Shown here: positions 29,448 through 40,920 of the stretch, one piece after another
How the letters are laid out: every line of letters begins with the position of its first letter
Position numbering within the stretch: the first letter of the stretch is position 1
NCBI RefSeq assembly: GCF_019649055.1
Contig: NW_026570221.1
Location: 1,488,001 to 1,552,000, forward strand
DNA: 64,000 nucleotides
Origin: Paramacrobiotus metropolitanus
Lineage: Eukaryota > Tardigrada > Eutardigrada > Parachela > Macrobiotidae
Direction of reading: 5' to 3'
Program-made: the position numbers and the translations under genes
The notes under the pieces: generated by a model
What the model was told of the DNA's origin: nothing
Seen by the model: the letters and a program-made list of their open reading frames with translations, nothing else
Database searches by the model: none

Positions 29448-29938
29448 ATGTCTTCCACTCCGAAGAAACCTACTGCTTGAAAAACAGTTACTCCAGTTGC
29501 GCGCCCGAGTCGTGCTTTATCTGGTCTCAGTTTTGGTTTTTCACCGGACAGTGATGAAGCTCGCTCTTCCAGCAGAGTGACTCGATCACGAGTTTCTCGT
29601 CGCACTTCCTCGCAGCCAGCGTTTTCTGCCCAATCTCCCGGACCATCTGGGCGTGTAGATGTAGCAAAAAGTTCTAAGCCTCCGACTAGTCGTGGAGCAG
29701 AAGTTACAGCGGCGTTGCGACGCCGTTATCGCGAGAGCAAGCGTCGTGCCATTGCCCGTCGCAATGCTACTGTTGTAAGCCGTGGAAACCGTCGTGGCAA
29801 GTTTCCTGCTAATCCCGATGTGGAGATTCGCCAGCCGTCTCCGAAAAAAACCTGAGAAGCAGCCGAGTAGCCCTTCACGACAGCTGGGTATCCCAGATCT
29901 TACGGACGAGGAGCCACAATCGTCCGAAACTGCGTCAG
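29448..29938 (+). pseudogene. Ser/Arg-rich basic ORF with internal TGA and a frameshift
   Basis: From ATG (29448) the frame gives MSSTPKKPTA, then a TGA at 29478, then stays open through a Ser/Arg/Pro-rich region ('SRVTRSRVSRRTSSQPAFSA', 'ALRRRYRESKRRAIARRNA') until 29853. There an A7 run apparently lost or gained a base: the next frame continues sensibly ('PEKQPSSPSRQLGIPDLTDE') to about 29938. A GTATGG donor-like site lies there and an acceptor 'CTGTATGCAG' at 30183. Composition suggests a nucleic-acid-binding or nuclear protein. The family is not recognised. The stop could be an assembly error, but the flanking ORFs show similar damage. Confidence 0.4.
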
Positions 29939-30183
29939 TATGGGCATAGCGAGGTATTGTTATGTTTGGCGTTGCTTTATCGTAATGTTGTAGTTTTTCC
30001 GGTGTTTTGCCTTCTATTCGTTTGGTTCCCATATGCAATTGCTGCTTACTACGAATGTCTTGATTTTGTATACATAATCTTCGTCGTCCGTGTCATTTTG
30101 TTTCCATTGCCATTAGTACCTCGCTTTTGTAATTGTTTACGGTTAACCTGGGCTTAGGCTTATTGTTGTACTTTACTGTATGC

Positions 30184-30505
30184 AGACGAGGACCATTTGC
30201 GTCGTGGCGGAATTTTATATGTGCCGTATAACCAGAATGCGCCGCGGCCGCTTTTCAAGACCAAACAGTCTGCCCGCAAGCGTGCATCTTCGGCTGTATT
30301 TCCACGAATGGCTTTAGCAACCAAGAATGGTGAGAATGATGTCGCTATTTCGCAGGCCTATTTTTCCGGCCTTAATCGCTTTCATCCACGTTATTCGGAG
30401 TTATATTTGTCTCATTTTTTATATCCGAATGGTGCGCTAATCCATCGTTATGATCTTGCTAATCCAGCGCTAATGATGGATCCGACTTGGAAAAAATGGA
30501 AGTAG
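30184..30505 (+). CDS. short ORF, possible downstream exon of the 29.4-kb gene
   Basis: After the acceptor-like 'ctgtatgcag' the sequence reads 'DEDHLRRGGILYVPYNQNAP' and continues open to TAG at 30503, with 'SQAYFSGLNRFHPRYSELYL' and an end in DPTWKKWK. It has no ATG at its start, consistent with an exon. Splice phase with the 29.4-kb ORF does not resolve cleanly, so the link is tentative. No known domain is recognised. Confidence 0.35.
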
Positions 30506-30996
30506 ACCCATTGCCGTCGTTGCAACCAGTTGCTCCTGTACTGCCTGGTCCAGCTGTTGCCCATGAGGATTCGCCTGAAATTGCGGAACCAGCAATTTAC
30601 GACCAACAGCAGCCGCATTGTGAAGAGTTGTAATTGTCTTCTTGGTAGCCTTAATTTTGCGCTATTGTTTTTACCATTTTCCCTATAAGTTATCTCCTTA
30701 ATTCGTATGATGCCGGCTGCTTTTGTTGACACATTTTTAGTCGTATTTTGCATTATGGAAAGTGTGAGGAATTTTGTGCTTTACCTTCCTCAATTGTTAT
30801 TTCTCCATTTTATGCACCTTGAGTCAATGAACTGGTCGTGTGTACTGCATTTCTCAGTGCTGAATCTTCCGTTGTGCCTAAATCTGATCTGATCTTCTGA
30901 TAGTTTGAATTAAAGGATATAGCGCGAAGCGCTGATTGGTTGTCTCGTCCACCTGTGGAATTTGCCGCATTTTAAACTTTCGCATCGGCAGATCGG

Positions 30997-31003
30997 TATA
31001 AAA
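30997..31003 (+). promoter_or_regulatory. TATA box upstream of the 31.1-kb ORF
   Basis: TATAAAA about 155 bp before the ATG at 31158, in a GC-mixed region (CGGTATAAAATCACTTGCG). Position and context fit a core promoter for the next ORF. Confidence 0.45.
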
Positions 31004-31157
31004 TCACTTGCGTGTAGCGTGCAGAAATCGGCATTGTGGATTTCTTTTCGTTTCGGCGCTGTAGTGTGTTAGAAATTTTATCTTTTCTGTGTACCATTTT
31101 GACGCTGTTCTCTTTTTATCCTTGCGTTAAAGGTCATTTGTTTTCTTGAGTCTGGGC

Positions 31158-31940
31158 ATGCCGCCTATTGATCCTAACCGTGCCTTCGATAAATTGGTAG
31201 ACGCCATCTTTCATTCGTCTTCCAACCAGCAGCAGCATAATGCCGGTTATAATCACCGAGAAAGGGGTGGAGCCCGTGGTGCTTACCGTGGCAACTTTCG
31301 TCCGTATGGCCGAGAAAATCATAGGAATTCTGGAGACAATAATCTCCGTCGCGGAAACGATCACTGGCGTCGTAATGGCCTACATTTGGGCGCACCGGAA
31401 GTTATTGAAATACCTGATGGAGCTCCTAACCCAGTTGCTCCAGTGGAAGCTCCCGCCCCAGACACGGAGATTGACCCCCCGGGAAACCAAGCGCCGAATG
31501 CACCGCATCCGGGCCAAAGCAATGGAATTGTGGTTCCAGGTCAGCCCCATGGTGTCGACGCTCCTGTCAATTTACATGGCCCGCCAGCCGTAGCAGTGGT
31601 TATTCCTCCGGCTGCTGTTCTCCCCGTGCAGGTGCAGCAGAATGCTGAATTTCCGGGTTTGCCGCCTAATGTTTTGCCGCTACCTGATGTGCCGATTGTC
31701 CGCGATGCCCGCGACCGTTCTCCAGCTGATCGTCCTCGTGAGCCTTCTGCTCCTTCTGGCCCTGTTGGTTCAGCTGAGCATAATTTTGTGCCTGGTTATT
31801 TGGCCCAGCAGCAGCAGCGTGAATTGGATGCTGATCGCCGACGACTGATGGCTGCTGATGTTTCTCGCCGTTTGGATGCCGCTGCGTCTGGCTCTGGAAT
31901 GACTGGTCTCTTTTCATTGGCCCCTAGTGCTGGCAAGTAA
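31158..31940 (+). CDS. RGG/Pro-rich protein, gag-like, 260 residues
   Basis: An intact ORF from ATG (31158) to TAA. It opens with a short helical segment (PPIDPNRAFDKLVDAIFHSS), then an RGG/Arg-Gly-Asn-rich block ('HRERGGARGAYRGNFRPYGR') typical of RNA-binding tails, a long P/A/V-rich linker, and a C-terminal charged helix ('YLAQQQQRELDADRRRLMAA') with a Gly/Ser end. The broken ORF at 2.2-2.8 kb has the same middle and tail design. The RGG-like block also resembles the Asn/Gly/Arg tract of the gypsy gag at 14.3 kb, but no zinc knuckle is present. A TATA box lies upstream and AATAAA downstream at 32248, so it looks like a complete Pol II unit. Confidence 0.5.
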   Translation: MPPIDPNRAFDKLVDAIFHSSSNQQQHNAGYNHRERGGARGAYRGNFRPYGRENHRNSGDNNLRRGNDHWRRNGLHLGAPEVIEIPDGAPNPVAPVEAPAPDTEIDPPGNQAPNAPHPGQSNGIVVPGQPHGVDAPVNLHGPPAVAVVIPPAAVLPVQVQQNAEFPGLPPNVLPLPDVPIVRDARDRSPADRPREPSAPSGPVGSAEHNFVPGYLAQQQQRELDADRRRLMAADVSRRLDAAASGSGMTGLFSLAPSAGK

Positions 31941-32247
31941 CCTTGTGTAACCTTTCGATGATTTGTTGTTGTTCATCCTTTCATCTCACCTGTGTTACTG
32001 GTTGTTGTGTTCTTTGTGCACCGCCTTTATTGATTTTTCTGTCGCCTCTTTTACTGGTTTGTATTGTGTGTCGAAGCTGGTGCTCACATTTTTGCTTGTT
32101 TGTTATTGTTGACTATTGTTACTGGATGATGTAGTATTCGAGAATTCGTAAGAATATTACTGGTTGATGACTGCGGTTCCGCACTCTCTTTTATTGGTTA
32201 TTCTCGTATTGATAATTACACATTCACAATTTTCCAATTTTACCATC

Positions 32248-32253
32248 AATAAA
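32248..32253 (+). terminator. poly(A) signal AATAAA
   Basis: AATAAA about 310 bp after the stop of the 31158-31940 ORF, followed by a GT-rich stretch. It is a plausible 3' end for that transcript. Confidence 0.4.
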
Positions 32254-32599
32254 GCTTTACGCCGTTTACTGTACATACACTCACACCACTCTGAAACGGC
32301 ACATGCAATATCAGTAGTTCATAATTTGCCTCTTGGATCCTTGGACCTCCGCCCTGCCAAACCCGTGAACTTCCGGATGCCATTTCGCCAAGGATTCCAC
32401 ACACTAACTCTCTCGGAATCGCGGCGTACAGTCACATTGGGCATCGGATGGACACGTGGATTGTGCGGTGGATCGGGATCAGGATGGATGAAAGTGCACA
32501 ATCGCACTGGGATGTTACGGGATGGATTGTTTATATTGGCACGGCCAAGCATCGTTCGTGGGGGTGACGTGTGGGAGTAGGATCACACGCCGGAATGTA

Positions 32600-35500
32600 C
32601 GTACGGATGCTGACTGTCCGCCTTCCACCTGCAACATAATGGATAATCTAGTCAATCAATGCTGTGATTTGCTGTTCTCTTTTACTAGCGGTGTATGTGA
32701 TGTTATAGCGCGGAGTCTATATAAGTTCTTGTCACTTCTAATATCGGGGATCAGTAGTCTGAGATTTACTTCTGAGGCTGCTTTCTAATTACAATTTCCT
32801 TGTGTTGTGGACTGTGAAGTGTATTAATAAAGAGGCAGCAATACTTGTTCCTTCTGATGTACATGATCATTCCCGGATTATTGCATAGAATACAGGTTTG
32901 CTCGTGACACAATCGTCCTAGCTCTTTGCTGATCCTCATAGAACCTGCGACCGGAAGTTGTGGTTGGAGTATTCCTGCTTAGGGATTCCTGAGTTCTCGT
33001 GTTCCTGAGTCGTTCGTATTGTTTCCACCATAAGGATCTGTTACAGTTTGAGATGAGAGTTGCCTACCGATTGAGCATTACAGGCGTGGAAGAGTAAAGA
33101 TTGTTCATGGAACCTTAACCGGTGTGAACGCTTATACACGACACAGAGTACAACGCACAAATGCATAAATGTTGATTAACTATAAGTGGGTGGATTAATA
33201 CAATCATTCCGTCTCTCGAGGTATAAAGAAATCTATAGATTACCTGCCAGCATGAATCGCAGGCGGGATGGAAAGAAGCAGCGCTACCTGCGTTGGCGCG
33301 CTGTTTTCAAAAGATTGCACTTTTCTGCTCTCCTTAAAGGTATTATATTTCGCGCCTCTTGATGCATTTTACAGAGAATTGTGGATGGGTGAAGGTCACA
33401 TACAATCTTATGTAACGCGGTCGAAATTAATATTTAGACGGTACGTGTAGGGTATTACTTCCTCCGGAATTGTGTTTACCGCGTATTCATTCGATTAGAG
33501 TCACGCGTAATATATTTAGGATGGGTGCAACATATCCGCCGCCGCCGGCCGCCGGCCTGAAATTGTATTTTGGCAACAGATTTCAGAGACAATAATACGA
33601 TGTGTTATGTTAAGCTAGCTAAGCAGTTTTTCGTTATAATATACCGTATGTACTACATATTTATTTTTTAGCTAGACTTTAAACAAAATCGAAATTTTGA
33701 ATCGAAATTTCGTAATTTGCCCCTAGCTCTGAACATAAATATAATTAATACACGAATACTGCCAAGATTATGTTTGTACAATTGCAAATCAGATATTCTA
33801 ACGCATCGATATAATAATATCTTTAAATTCGGTTATCACTTACAGTACGTACCATGAGACTACTGTACTCGTACCTACAGAATGTACACAGACATCCTGC
33901 ACAAATATAAACCGTCAAAATAATAACAAAAGTCTAATAACGAGTGTGAGTTTCTTTACACCCACCAAGGAAATGGAACCCCGCGATCCAGTCTACGGAG
34001 TCTGTACTCGTATCAAATTTATATTAATTGTTTGCCAAGTGTGTGTGCAATATGCAACCTTGAACTTTGATTATTTGTCACATCTTGCAGTATGTCTGAG
34101 AAAATTCGTAAGCGTAATATTATTTTAGTTCCTATGGACAATCATGTCTTGCTGTTTTCCTGCGGTAATGCGGAAGACAGTGGCAACCGGAAAATGACAG
34201 CGAAGAAATTAAAAACAGTGTTCACATTTGCAGTAATTACGGCGGTATCGATTAATGCCGGCGCATTACTACGTAAAAACGTTGTAAAAAGGAGTGGGTC
34301 GGTTATTTTGTTTACGCTAGTCAGCGATTGATATATTGTGAATTTTTGCGCAAGTGCTCATATCATTAAGAGTTTTTGCACTGTGCTAGATCTTTCGAAA
34401 AAAATATTGGTTTTCGGATCGAAATGACTATCTTGTCTTGGGCATCTGGAAATGGCTGGATTGCTGTCAGTCGGTAATGCCGATAATAACCTCCTTATTG
34501 ATTACCCTTATGCACTTCTAAGATTGCAAGGAAGGTGTTTCTGTAAACCGAGCCATGTTATTTACAGTGTGGAGTCAGTATGGCGGTGTATAAGTGCCGG
34601 TATATTAAACAAAATAATAATTATATTTTTGTTGACTACAGTGTATTTGTCTTATTAATCAAAGCTTTGTCAAATTAGCTGGCCTGATAGCTGTAACTTT
34701 TGAACAATTCGAGCAAAAAAAACACCTTTCAACGCTCCGTACCTCGTATGCCATGGATCGGCTGCTACTTGCCCAGTTTCTATGCTGTCACATTGTATTT
34801 GCGGTGCAGGTTTATATTGTATCTCTCCACCACCTGCTTTCTTCTGTACCGGCAGTAAAACTCCCGCTAACATCATCATAAGACATAAACCGCTTGCCTT
34901 CTAATTACGCCCTACGTGAAATTTGATTGCTATTTTGCTGGTCGATATTTTTAATAATTACATTTCACTATTGATTTAGCTTATGTGTATTTCAGTAATT
35001 CATTTCTTTCCGTTAATGGGGTAAAAATATTATCCTTCCAGTTTGTAGTTGGGACTTACCGGATATTTGATTTCGCTAGAGGTCGATTAAAAAGTCTACC
35101 GGTATCTGTTTTCACTGTCTTTGGCGAAAACGTTGATGTGCAGCCCGCGCAGTCAACTAATGAAATGCTGTATAATTGGGGACGCCAGTTTGTTAGTTTT
35201 TAAAAATGTAATAGTGTAAAACTTGTGACGCTCGTCTAATTCCAAATTATTTAACTGACTTACTGCAATGAAAATTGTTATGGAGACATGCAGAGTACTG
35301 TACTGCAGATATTTGTGGTATCCAAACTGCTGAAACTTATTACCAGTCTGACCATGATGCTGTTCGTTATCCACCTAATTACGTGAAAAAGACATTCGGC
35401 ACAAACCCTGATCGATAGGCTGCTCTTTTCGTAACTCGATATATTGAATTTTAGATGGTAATTGTATTTTAAGTATGGGCCTTATCTTTCTAATCCTGTT

Positions 35501-35826
35501 GTGAATACAACGGTTATGTGTAAGTCGACGAAACAACTAATGCTCTTAAGCGCTGCCGAGGTGGCCAGTCGCTCAAGAAAACGGGTCCATGATCCAGCCT
35601 CATGAAGTGTAACAGGTGGTCAGCGCCGAGAAAACTTATACAGTGAAGTCCCTCGAATCCGACATGGCTGCATCCCGTAAACAGACAGTTAACAGTTTTC
35701 AACTGCGTTGTGACGACGGTCCGCGGTGTTTTGGCTATTAAAACGCCGCTGATTTAGAACTCCAGCGAAGCGCCTAGTGTTAGCCGTGTTATTTCGATGT
35801 GCTTTACCATTAATCAGTACGAGGTA
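32600..35826. other. long interval without recognised genes
   Basis: AT-rich, with only short open frames on both strands. A minus-strand frame at 34670-34879 ('GEIQYKPAPQIQCDSIETGQ' ending at an AAAG|GTGT site) looks somewhat protein-like and might be an exon. A GC-rich spot (gccgccgccggccgccgg) lies near 33538. No TE termini or conserved domains were found. Confidence 0.4.
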
Positions 35827-35834
35827 CTCAGAGT

Positions 35835-36669
35835 TAGGGTTGTTAACGGTGCGGTTTTTTACCAGTGCACCGGTGCAATTTGAAAAAATTGCGGTGCGGT
35901 TTTGAAAATAAATTGGTACGGACGGTGCGGTTTTTGGAAAAAACCACACCGGCACACACCGGTGCGTCTGGGTAACCGCGTTGCCGAACACCGGTTAACC
36001 ACCGGTTAACCGAAAATTATAATTAATATAAATTCGTAATTAAAATAAATAATTTTTGTGAAATAACGCTGTAGGCTGGTTCACGCCCACGGGACGCACG
36101 AGCTGTCACGGTCGTACATTTGTATTCTGTAGCATGTAAAAGTATTCACTCGCAGCTCACATGTACTAGAAGCTCGCTTGATAGTTGATACTCTAGCTGC
36201 TGCAACAACCGGGCTGCCATAAGGAAGAAAATGTGCAGCACTGGGAGCAAGATTTTAACTTGGTTTTCCACGCTCTGCAGTTGTTTCAGTCAATAAAACT
36301 CCAAAAAAATCAGTTTCGATATCTTAGGTTTTTATAGTAGTTAATGTTAAATTTAGTAATGTCTGGCACGGTGCAGTCGCTGATGTGTCTTAAGTCTGGC
36401 CCTCTGGGGATCCTACTGTAAAGCACTGCCAAGAAGTTGTTGAGACTGATGAATAATAAAATCGGTAATTAGTTGCTCTTTCGGCTATTTACTTGCGCTA
36501 CACCGGTGTACACCGGTGCGGTGCGGTGTGAAAAATTGCGGTGCGATTTTGGATTTTCACCGCACCGTCCGGTGCGATTTTTCGCTTTACACCGGTAAGC
36601 TAGGTGCGGTTTCTTATAAAAAACCGCACCGAAGGCACACCGGTGTACACCGCACCGTTAACAACCCTA
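35835..36669. mobile_element. hAT-like non-autonomous foldback element (MITE 2)
   Basis: Terminal inverted repeats TAGGGTTGTTAACGGTGCGG and the complement, flanked by a perfect 8-bp duplication CTCAGAGT (35827-35834 and 36670-36677). Both ends are built from degenerate 'ACACCGGTGCGGTGCGGT' palindromic units. The 420-bp centre is unrelated and non-coding. The 8-bp duplication indicates a hAT-family transposase acting in trans. The architecture is like MITE 1, but the repeated unit is different. Confidence 0.9.
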
Positions 36670-36869
36670 CTCAGAGTTCCATAACTGAATTTAATCCCCT
36701 TAATTGGATAAATATTGAGTTGTTTCTTCCGGATTCACAAAATGAACGCTCCACAAGTTAACAAGCTTCTTGGTTTGAACATTCTGAAATTCCACCAATA
36801 TTGTATTATGAACGGTACAAACTCACATCAGTTCACTGGAACACAATTCGCGACAGTCGCACACAGTGT

Positions 36870-37546
36870 TAAGGGATTTGGCCCGGTACATAGCACCTAA
36901 TTCGTGTACATACACGGGAACTTTTGCTTTCGCGCACTTCTAAACACGTTTTTGCATTGCTCTATGGTATTTTGTAGCCAAAAGATTTGTATACATAGGC
37001 ATGAAATCCGTTTGCATAACATCAGTTCGAGTTTGGCTGTTAGAAAATTCCAAAAAGTTTAAATGCATTCAGGTGTACCAGAAGTCTCATTAAGGACCGA
37101 TCCCTCTCAAATTTTGCAGGTAGATGCGCATAACCATGAAGATCGTTCTTACACCGATCCACTGTTCTAGCATGCTTTTCAAATTTTAAAATGAATTTCA
37201 AAAATTTTACAATTCATTTTAAAATTTGAAAAAAATTGTGGAAGTCTGGATCCGTGTAAGAACGATCTTCATGGTTATGTGCATTTACGTGCAAAATTTG
37301 AATGGGATCGGTCCATAATGAGACTTTTGGTACACCTGAATGCATTTAAACTTTTTGGAATTTTCAAACAGCCATAACTCCCGAACCGGATGTTGCCCGC
37401 AAAAATTGTTTTCACGCCTATGTATACAAACCATTTGGCTACACAATATCAAAAAGCAAACCAAAAAAGTGTTTAGCAGTGCGCCAAAGCGAATATTCCC
37501 GTGTATGTACACGAATTTGGTGCTATGTACCGAGCCAAATCCCTTA
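36870..37546. mobile_element. TA-flanked foldback element (MITE 3, full copy)
   Basis: Two arms of roughly 330 bp are inverted copies, starting TAAGGGATTTGGCCCGGTAC on the left and ending with the complement on the right. They meet at an AT-rich centre near 37170-37215 (ttttaaaatgaatttcaaaa and its complement). TA dinucleotides flank the AGGGATTTGG ends, as for Tc1/mariner-type insertions. The arms are diverged at several per cent. The element sits among the rGC-B relics. Confidence 0.85.
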
Positions 37547-38159
37547 GTATATCTGACTTTTGCCATCAGACAATAGCCGCAAGTGCATCAGGCAGTGTTG
37601 CACATTTGGCCGAAGACAGCAAACTTCGTGAATATGCCTTTGTGGAACGAACGGGTTACCTGTTTTACCCGCTGGCGGTCGAGACATTTGGTACATTTGG
37701 TTCGGTCTTTGCGGAGCTAATATTCGTTTCGCTGGCAGAAAGATTCACGAAGTGACAGGAGAATCTCGTTCTACTGCGTGTTTGAAGCAGAGATTAAGTC
37801 TAGCCTAGCTGTAGTGAAAGGAAATGCTGCTTCTGTTTTGGGCGCTATGAATAACGACAAAAACGATTTTGGTTGTTTTTTTCAACGTGAAAATTTAAAC
37901 CATTTTAAGTAGTATTTCGAGAATGCAATTTTTGTTATAGTGATGGCCTTCGCCCAATAAATGATCATTAGCCGCTTGTTATGTGCAATACTCAGTCATA
38001 CCAGTGACTCCCTTCGTATCTATCCATCACATGCCTGGATGGCACCGGAGCTGCTACATGGAGAAAAGGTCCTTCCGGCAAGCGACACCTCCACGCAATG
38101 GCGATAAATTGTCCAACACGTATTTTTGGGTTATCGGTCCTTCACCGTGTGCACTTTCG

Positions 38160-38235
38160 GTCCATACATACAAATATGGTTCGGTTCGGTATGGTTCGGT
38201 ATTAGTTTGTAAGGTTCGGTATGGTTCTTACGACA
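38160..38235. repeat. GGTTCGGTAT short tandem repeat
   Basis: Several imperfect copies of GGTTCGGTAT within about 75 bp. Simple-sequence expansion; no function inferred. Confidence 0.6.
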
Positions 38236-39779
38236 AGATGCTAACGGTAAGTTCTGCCTGCAACCGGCATCTGCAATATGTACAATTAAGGGTTTGTTAT
38301 CTACCGCGGTAAGTTACTTTTGGTTGGAATTACTTGGAAATGCCGGTGGTAATAGAGGAAGGAGATGCTGTATTACATTAATAGAAGTTAGCGATTTATC
38401 GCTAACTTAGGTTAACGCAGTCAAGAGAAACGCCGGCCTGCTTCTGAAAGCTGCCGATCTATCCGCAGAGCCATCCCCATGGGAAATGATTGGTTGACCT
38501 TTTAGCCGGACGCCATCTTGCTTTGGTCACTACGCGGCGCAGCATATATGTGCGGTGGTTAGCTGACTTGCATTCATTGTCGTTTGCTATGTTGGAAATT
38601 CTTTTTGGTTTGGTTTGGTTTTTGGAATTATATGTGCGCTAGTTTCTCTTTCCTTTCTTGAAGCCTTTATGCACTCATTTAGAGACGTTCTTTGATTTGA
38701 TTTCTGCCCACCATCCCTCCCTTACGCATTTGTTCTGATTAAAGGCACAACTCAACTCACTGCTCTCTCCCGCCACGGTACGCACGGAACCGTACCGGAA
38801 GGAACACCAGCAAGCATGCGCATTCACATATACCCTGGCCACGAATCAGGGTTCCTGGAGCGAGGACGCACCAGGGCATTCATAAATTCTGCATTTCTCA
38901 ACCAGCACAGCATTCCTTCCGGTGGTCGAGCATGTTCTGTAGCTAGCTTGAGACCTTGCAGTCGAGTATGGGTTGGCCAATGTCCCAACACCTCGCCGGC
39001 GTTTCTTAAGACATAAGCGTTAACAGTGCATTGTTCGAGGATAAAAATTAATGTTCTGCACGCTAAAGTTAACCATGTAGAAATGGCTACTCCATGAGAT
39101 CAATCTTCGGAAAAAGCGCAATTTTCAATCGAACTCGAGCACAGTCACGCTAACAAATGCTGTTACGTTGGCTCGCATATGTATGACATCCTGATGGATT
39201 CCACCATCTCAGAAGATCCACGAAATACTGGAACTGCAAAAACTTTGCACAGAAAACGGCACATCTGACATGTTACATTGTATCACTAATTATTACGCTT
39301 GCTCATCGGCATACTCTGGTTGCACTGCCATGCCGGAGCGAATTTAAGAAATTTATGCACAATTTGCCTGAAGAAATCCAGTAGTTTACAGGAAGAAGCC
39401 AAGAATGCTACGAAGGAAAAACCATTTTCTTATACTGGAAGCGTTGCTCGTAAAAGGTCATCAGTTAGTCCAGGGGTTCACTGATTTCGTTGAAAGTTGC
39501 CCACCGGATGAAACGTGTCATTTCCTTGACAACTTATACAAACATTTCGATAAAGTCGCCGCACGAGTGTCTGTGTATAAGTTTGAAGAGATCGGGGCCA
39601 CTATGCGGTATGTAAACACTGAAACTGGAAAAAAACAGATAGCTTTTAAACCTGTGGAGGGCTGCAGACGGCTTCTTAGGGCGAATTGGCCAGCGTGATG
39701 CCGATCAACTTTGCCGAATGGCCCTTTTGTTCTTTTGTTGTAGATACTGTGGTTTCTTCGGTTTCTTAGATTTCTTAGC

Positions 39780-40920
39780 TTTTTAGAATGTATACAGGCT
39801 ATCGAAATTGTTGTCTACTGGCTGTCTACATGTGTTTGCCGCTGCACACTGGCAGGTTTCTCTGGATGTTGTTGGGCGCTTTGCCTTGATACACCGGTAA
39901 TCAATTGTTGGCATTCTTGCAGTGTACATAGGCATGTCGAAGTCACTGCGGTTTCTTAGATTTTTTACTAGATTGTATACAGGTTGTCTAACTCTACAAT
40001 GGTGTATAGTGCAGCTGCATACAGGCATTCTTTACTTGGCTAGGAGTACTGGTTATCGGTTAGTGCTCTGCCTGTAATTGTATACATTACACCGGCAGAC
40101 GCCTGTAGACAGCGTGCAGCCATCAGTGCGCTATGAACATGCGAACCTGGACACAACTGATTGTGAAGTTTATGCGCGTCTCCGTGATGACCACATGGCG
40201 GTTAAAAATGTTCCGAATACGGTACTTACCGGTAAGTACCTTCTCAGTTCTCACGTAACAGTTCGATGAATAGTCAACGAAGAAGCACGGTTCTGGATAG
40301 ACTGCCGTATTAACGAACTTTTTTCCTAGACGCGGCAGTTACGGTTTGGCCATTTACGCGCGTTATTATTCGTTATCTTCTGGCCCGTTCTGTGGCCTTT
40401 GATATCTGGCAGGAAGTATTCAAAAACGATCTATATAGCCGGAAAGATTATTTAAGCGAGTATTTGTTGCACCGAAACAATAAAAGCGAATACTTTAGAT
40501 TTGCTGGTCATCATCTGCGCGATAAACTGTTGTGTCATGGCGGCGGTATACATGATGGAGACCGTGTGCAAACAGTGTCAACAGGGTGTCACGCAGTGAC
40601 TACCGCGTGTCTACAGCTGTCTGTAGAGCAGCTGCTGGTCGGAAATAAAATTAATATTTTTGTGAGCGTCGATAGTGCCTGTGTCACTGTGCTGGCTTTC
40701 GGCCTTCGGTGTATCTACAGATGTATACGGTGTCTACGGGAGCGAAAGATTCTAATGGTGTCCACAGACCCCGGCAGACTCTCAAATCAATGACTGCCGT
40801 CTTATTGTGTCTAATAGATCAAGGCGATCAAGCCTAGCAAGTGTGTCTACAAGCTATGTGTTTGTCTAAAAGCTATGAACAGACGACTACTGTGTCCACA
40901 GGAAGAACAAAACGTTCCGG
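39780..40920. other. region enriched in TGTCTACAG/TGTATACAG words
   Basis: More than a dozen copies of words such as 'tgtatacagg', 'tgtctacag', 'gtgtctacg' and 'ggtgtccacag' occur on both strands over 1.1 kb, with no regular period. An open frame at 40392-40793 shows no recognisable domain. It may be a decayed short-unit repeat. Confidence 0.35.

Larger units (their letters stand above)
36732..39610 (+). pseudogene. rGC-B: scattered exon relics of a receptor guanylate cyclase
   Basis: Three separated pieces match rGC-C. Near 36732-36800, 'IHKMNAPQVNKLLGLNI' matches the start of the rGC-C kinase-homology exon (IHKMDSHHINKLIGLDI). Near 38020-38105, 'HAWMAPELLHGEKVLPASDT' matches 'HPWMAPEVYRHGRAFPASDI'. 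At about 39475-39603 there is a cyclase-domain piece ('GFTDFVESCPPDETCHFLDN', 'VSVYKFEEIGATM'). In the last one the GDAY motif reads GAT-M with a residue missing, so the second metal Asp is gone. Intervening exons (most of the kinase-homology domain, the linker, the cyclase C-terminus) are absent. A TA-flanked foldback element and a hAT-like MITE have landed in or beside it. No product is possible. Confidence 0.75.

Noticed and set aside
32164-32580. 138-codon plus-strand frame with a hydrophobic start like a signal peptide
   Set aside because: It overlaps the poly(A) signal of the upstream gene, has random-looking composition after the first 25 residues and no homologous motif.
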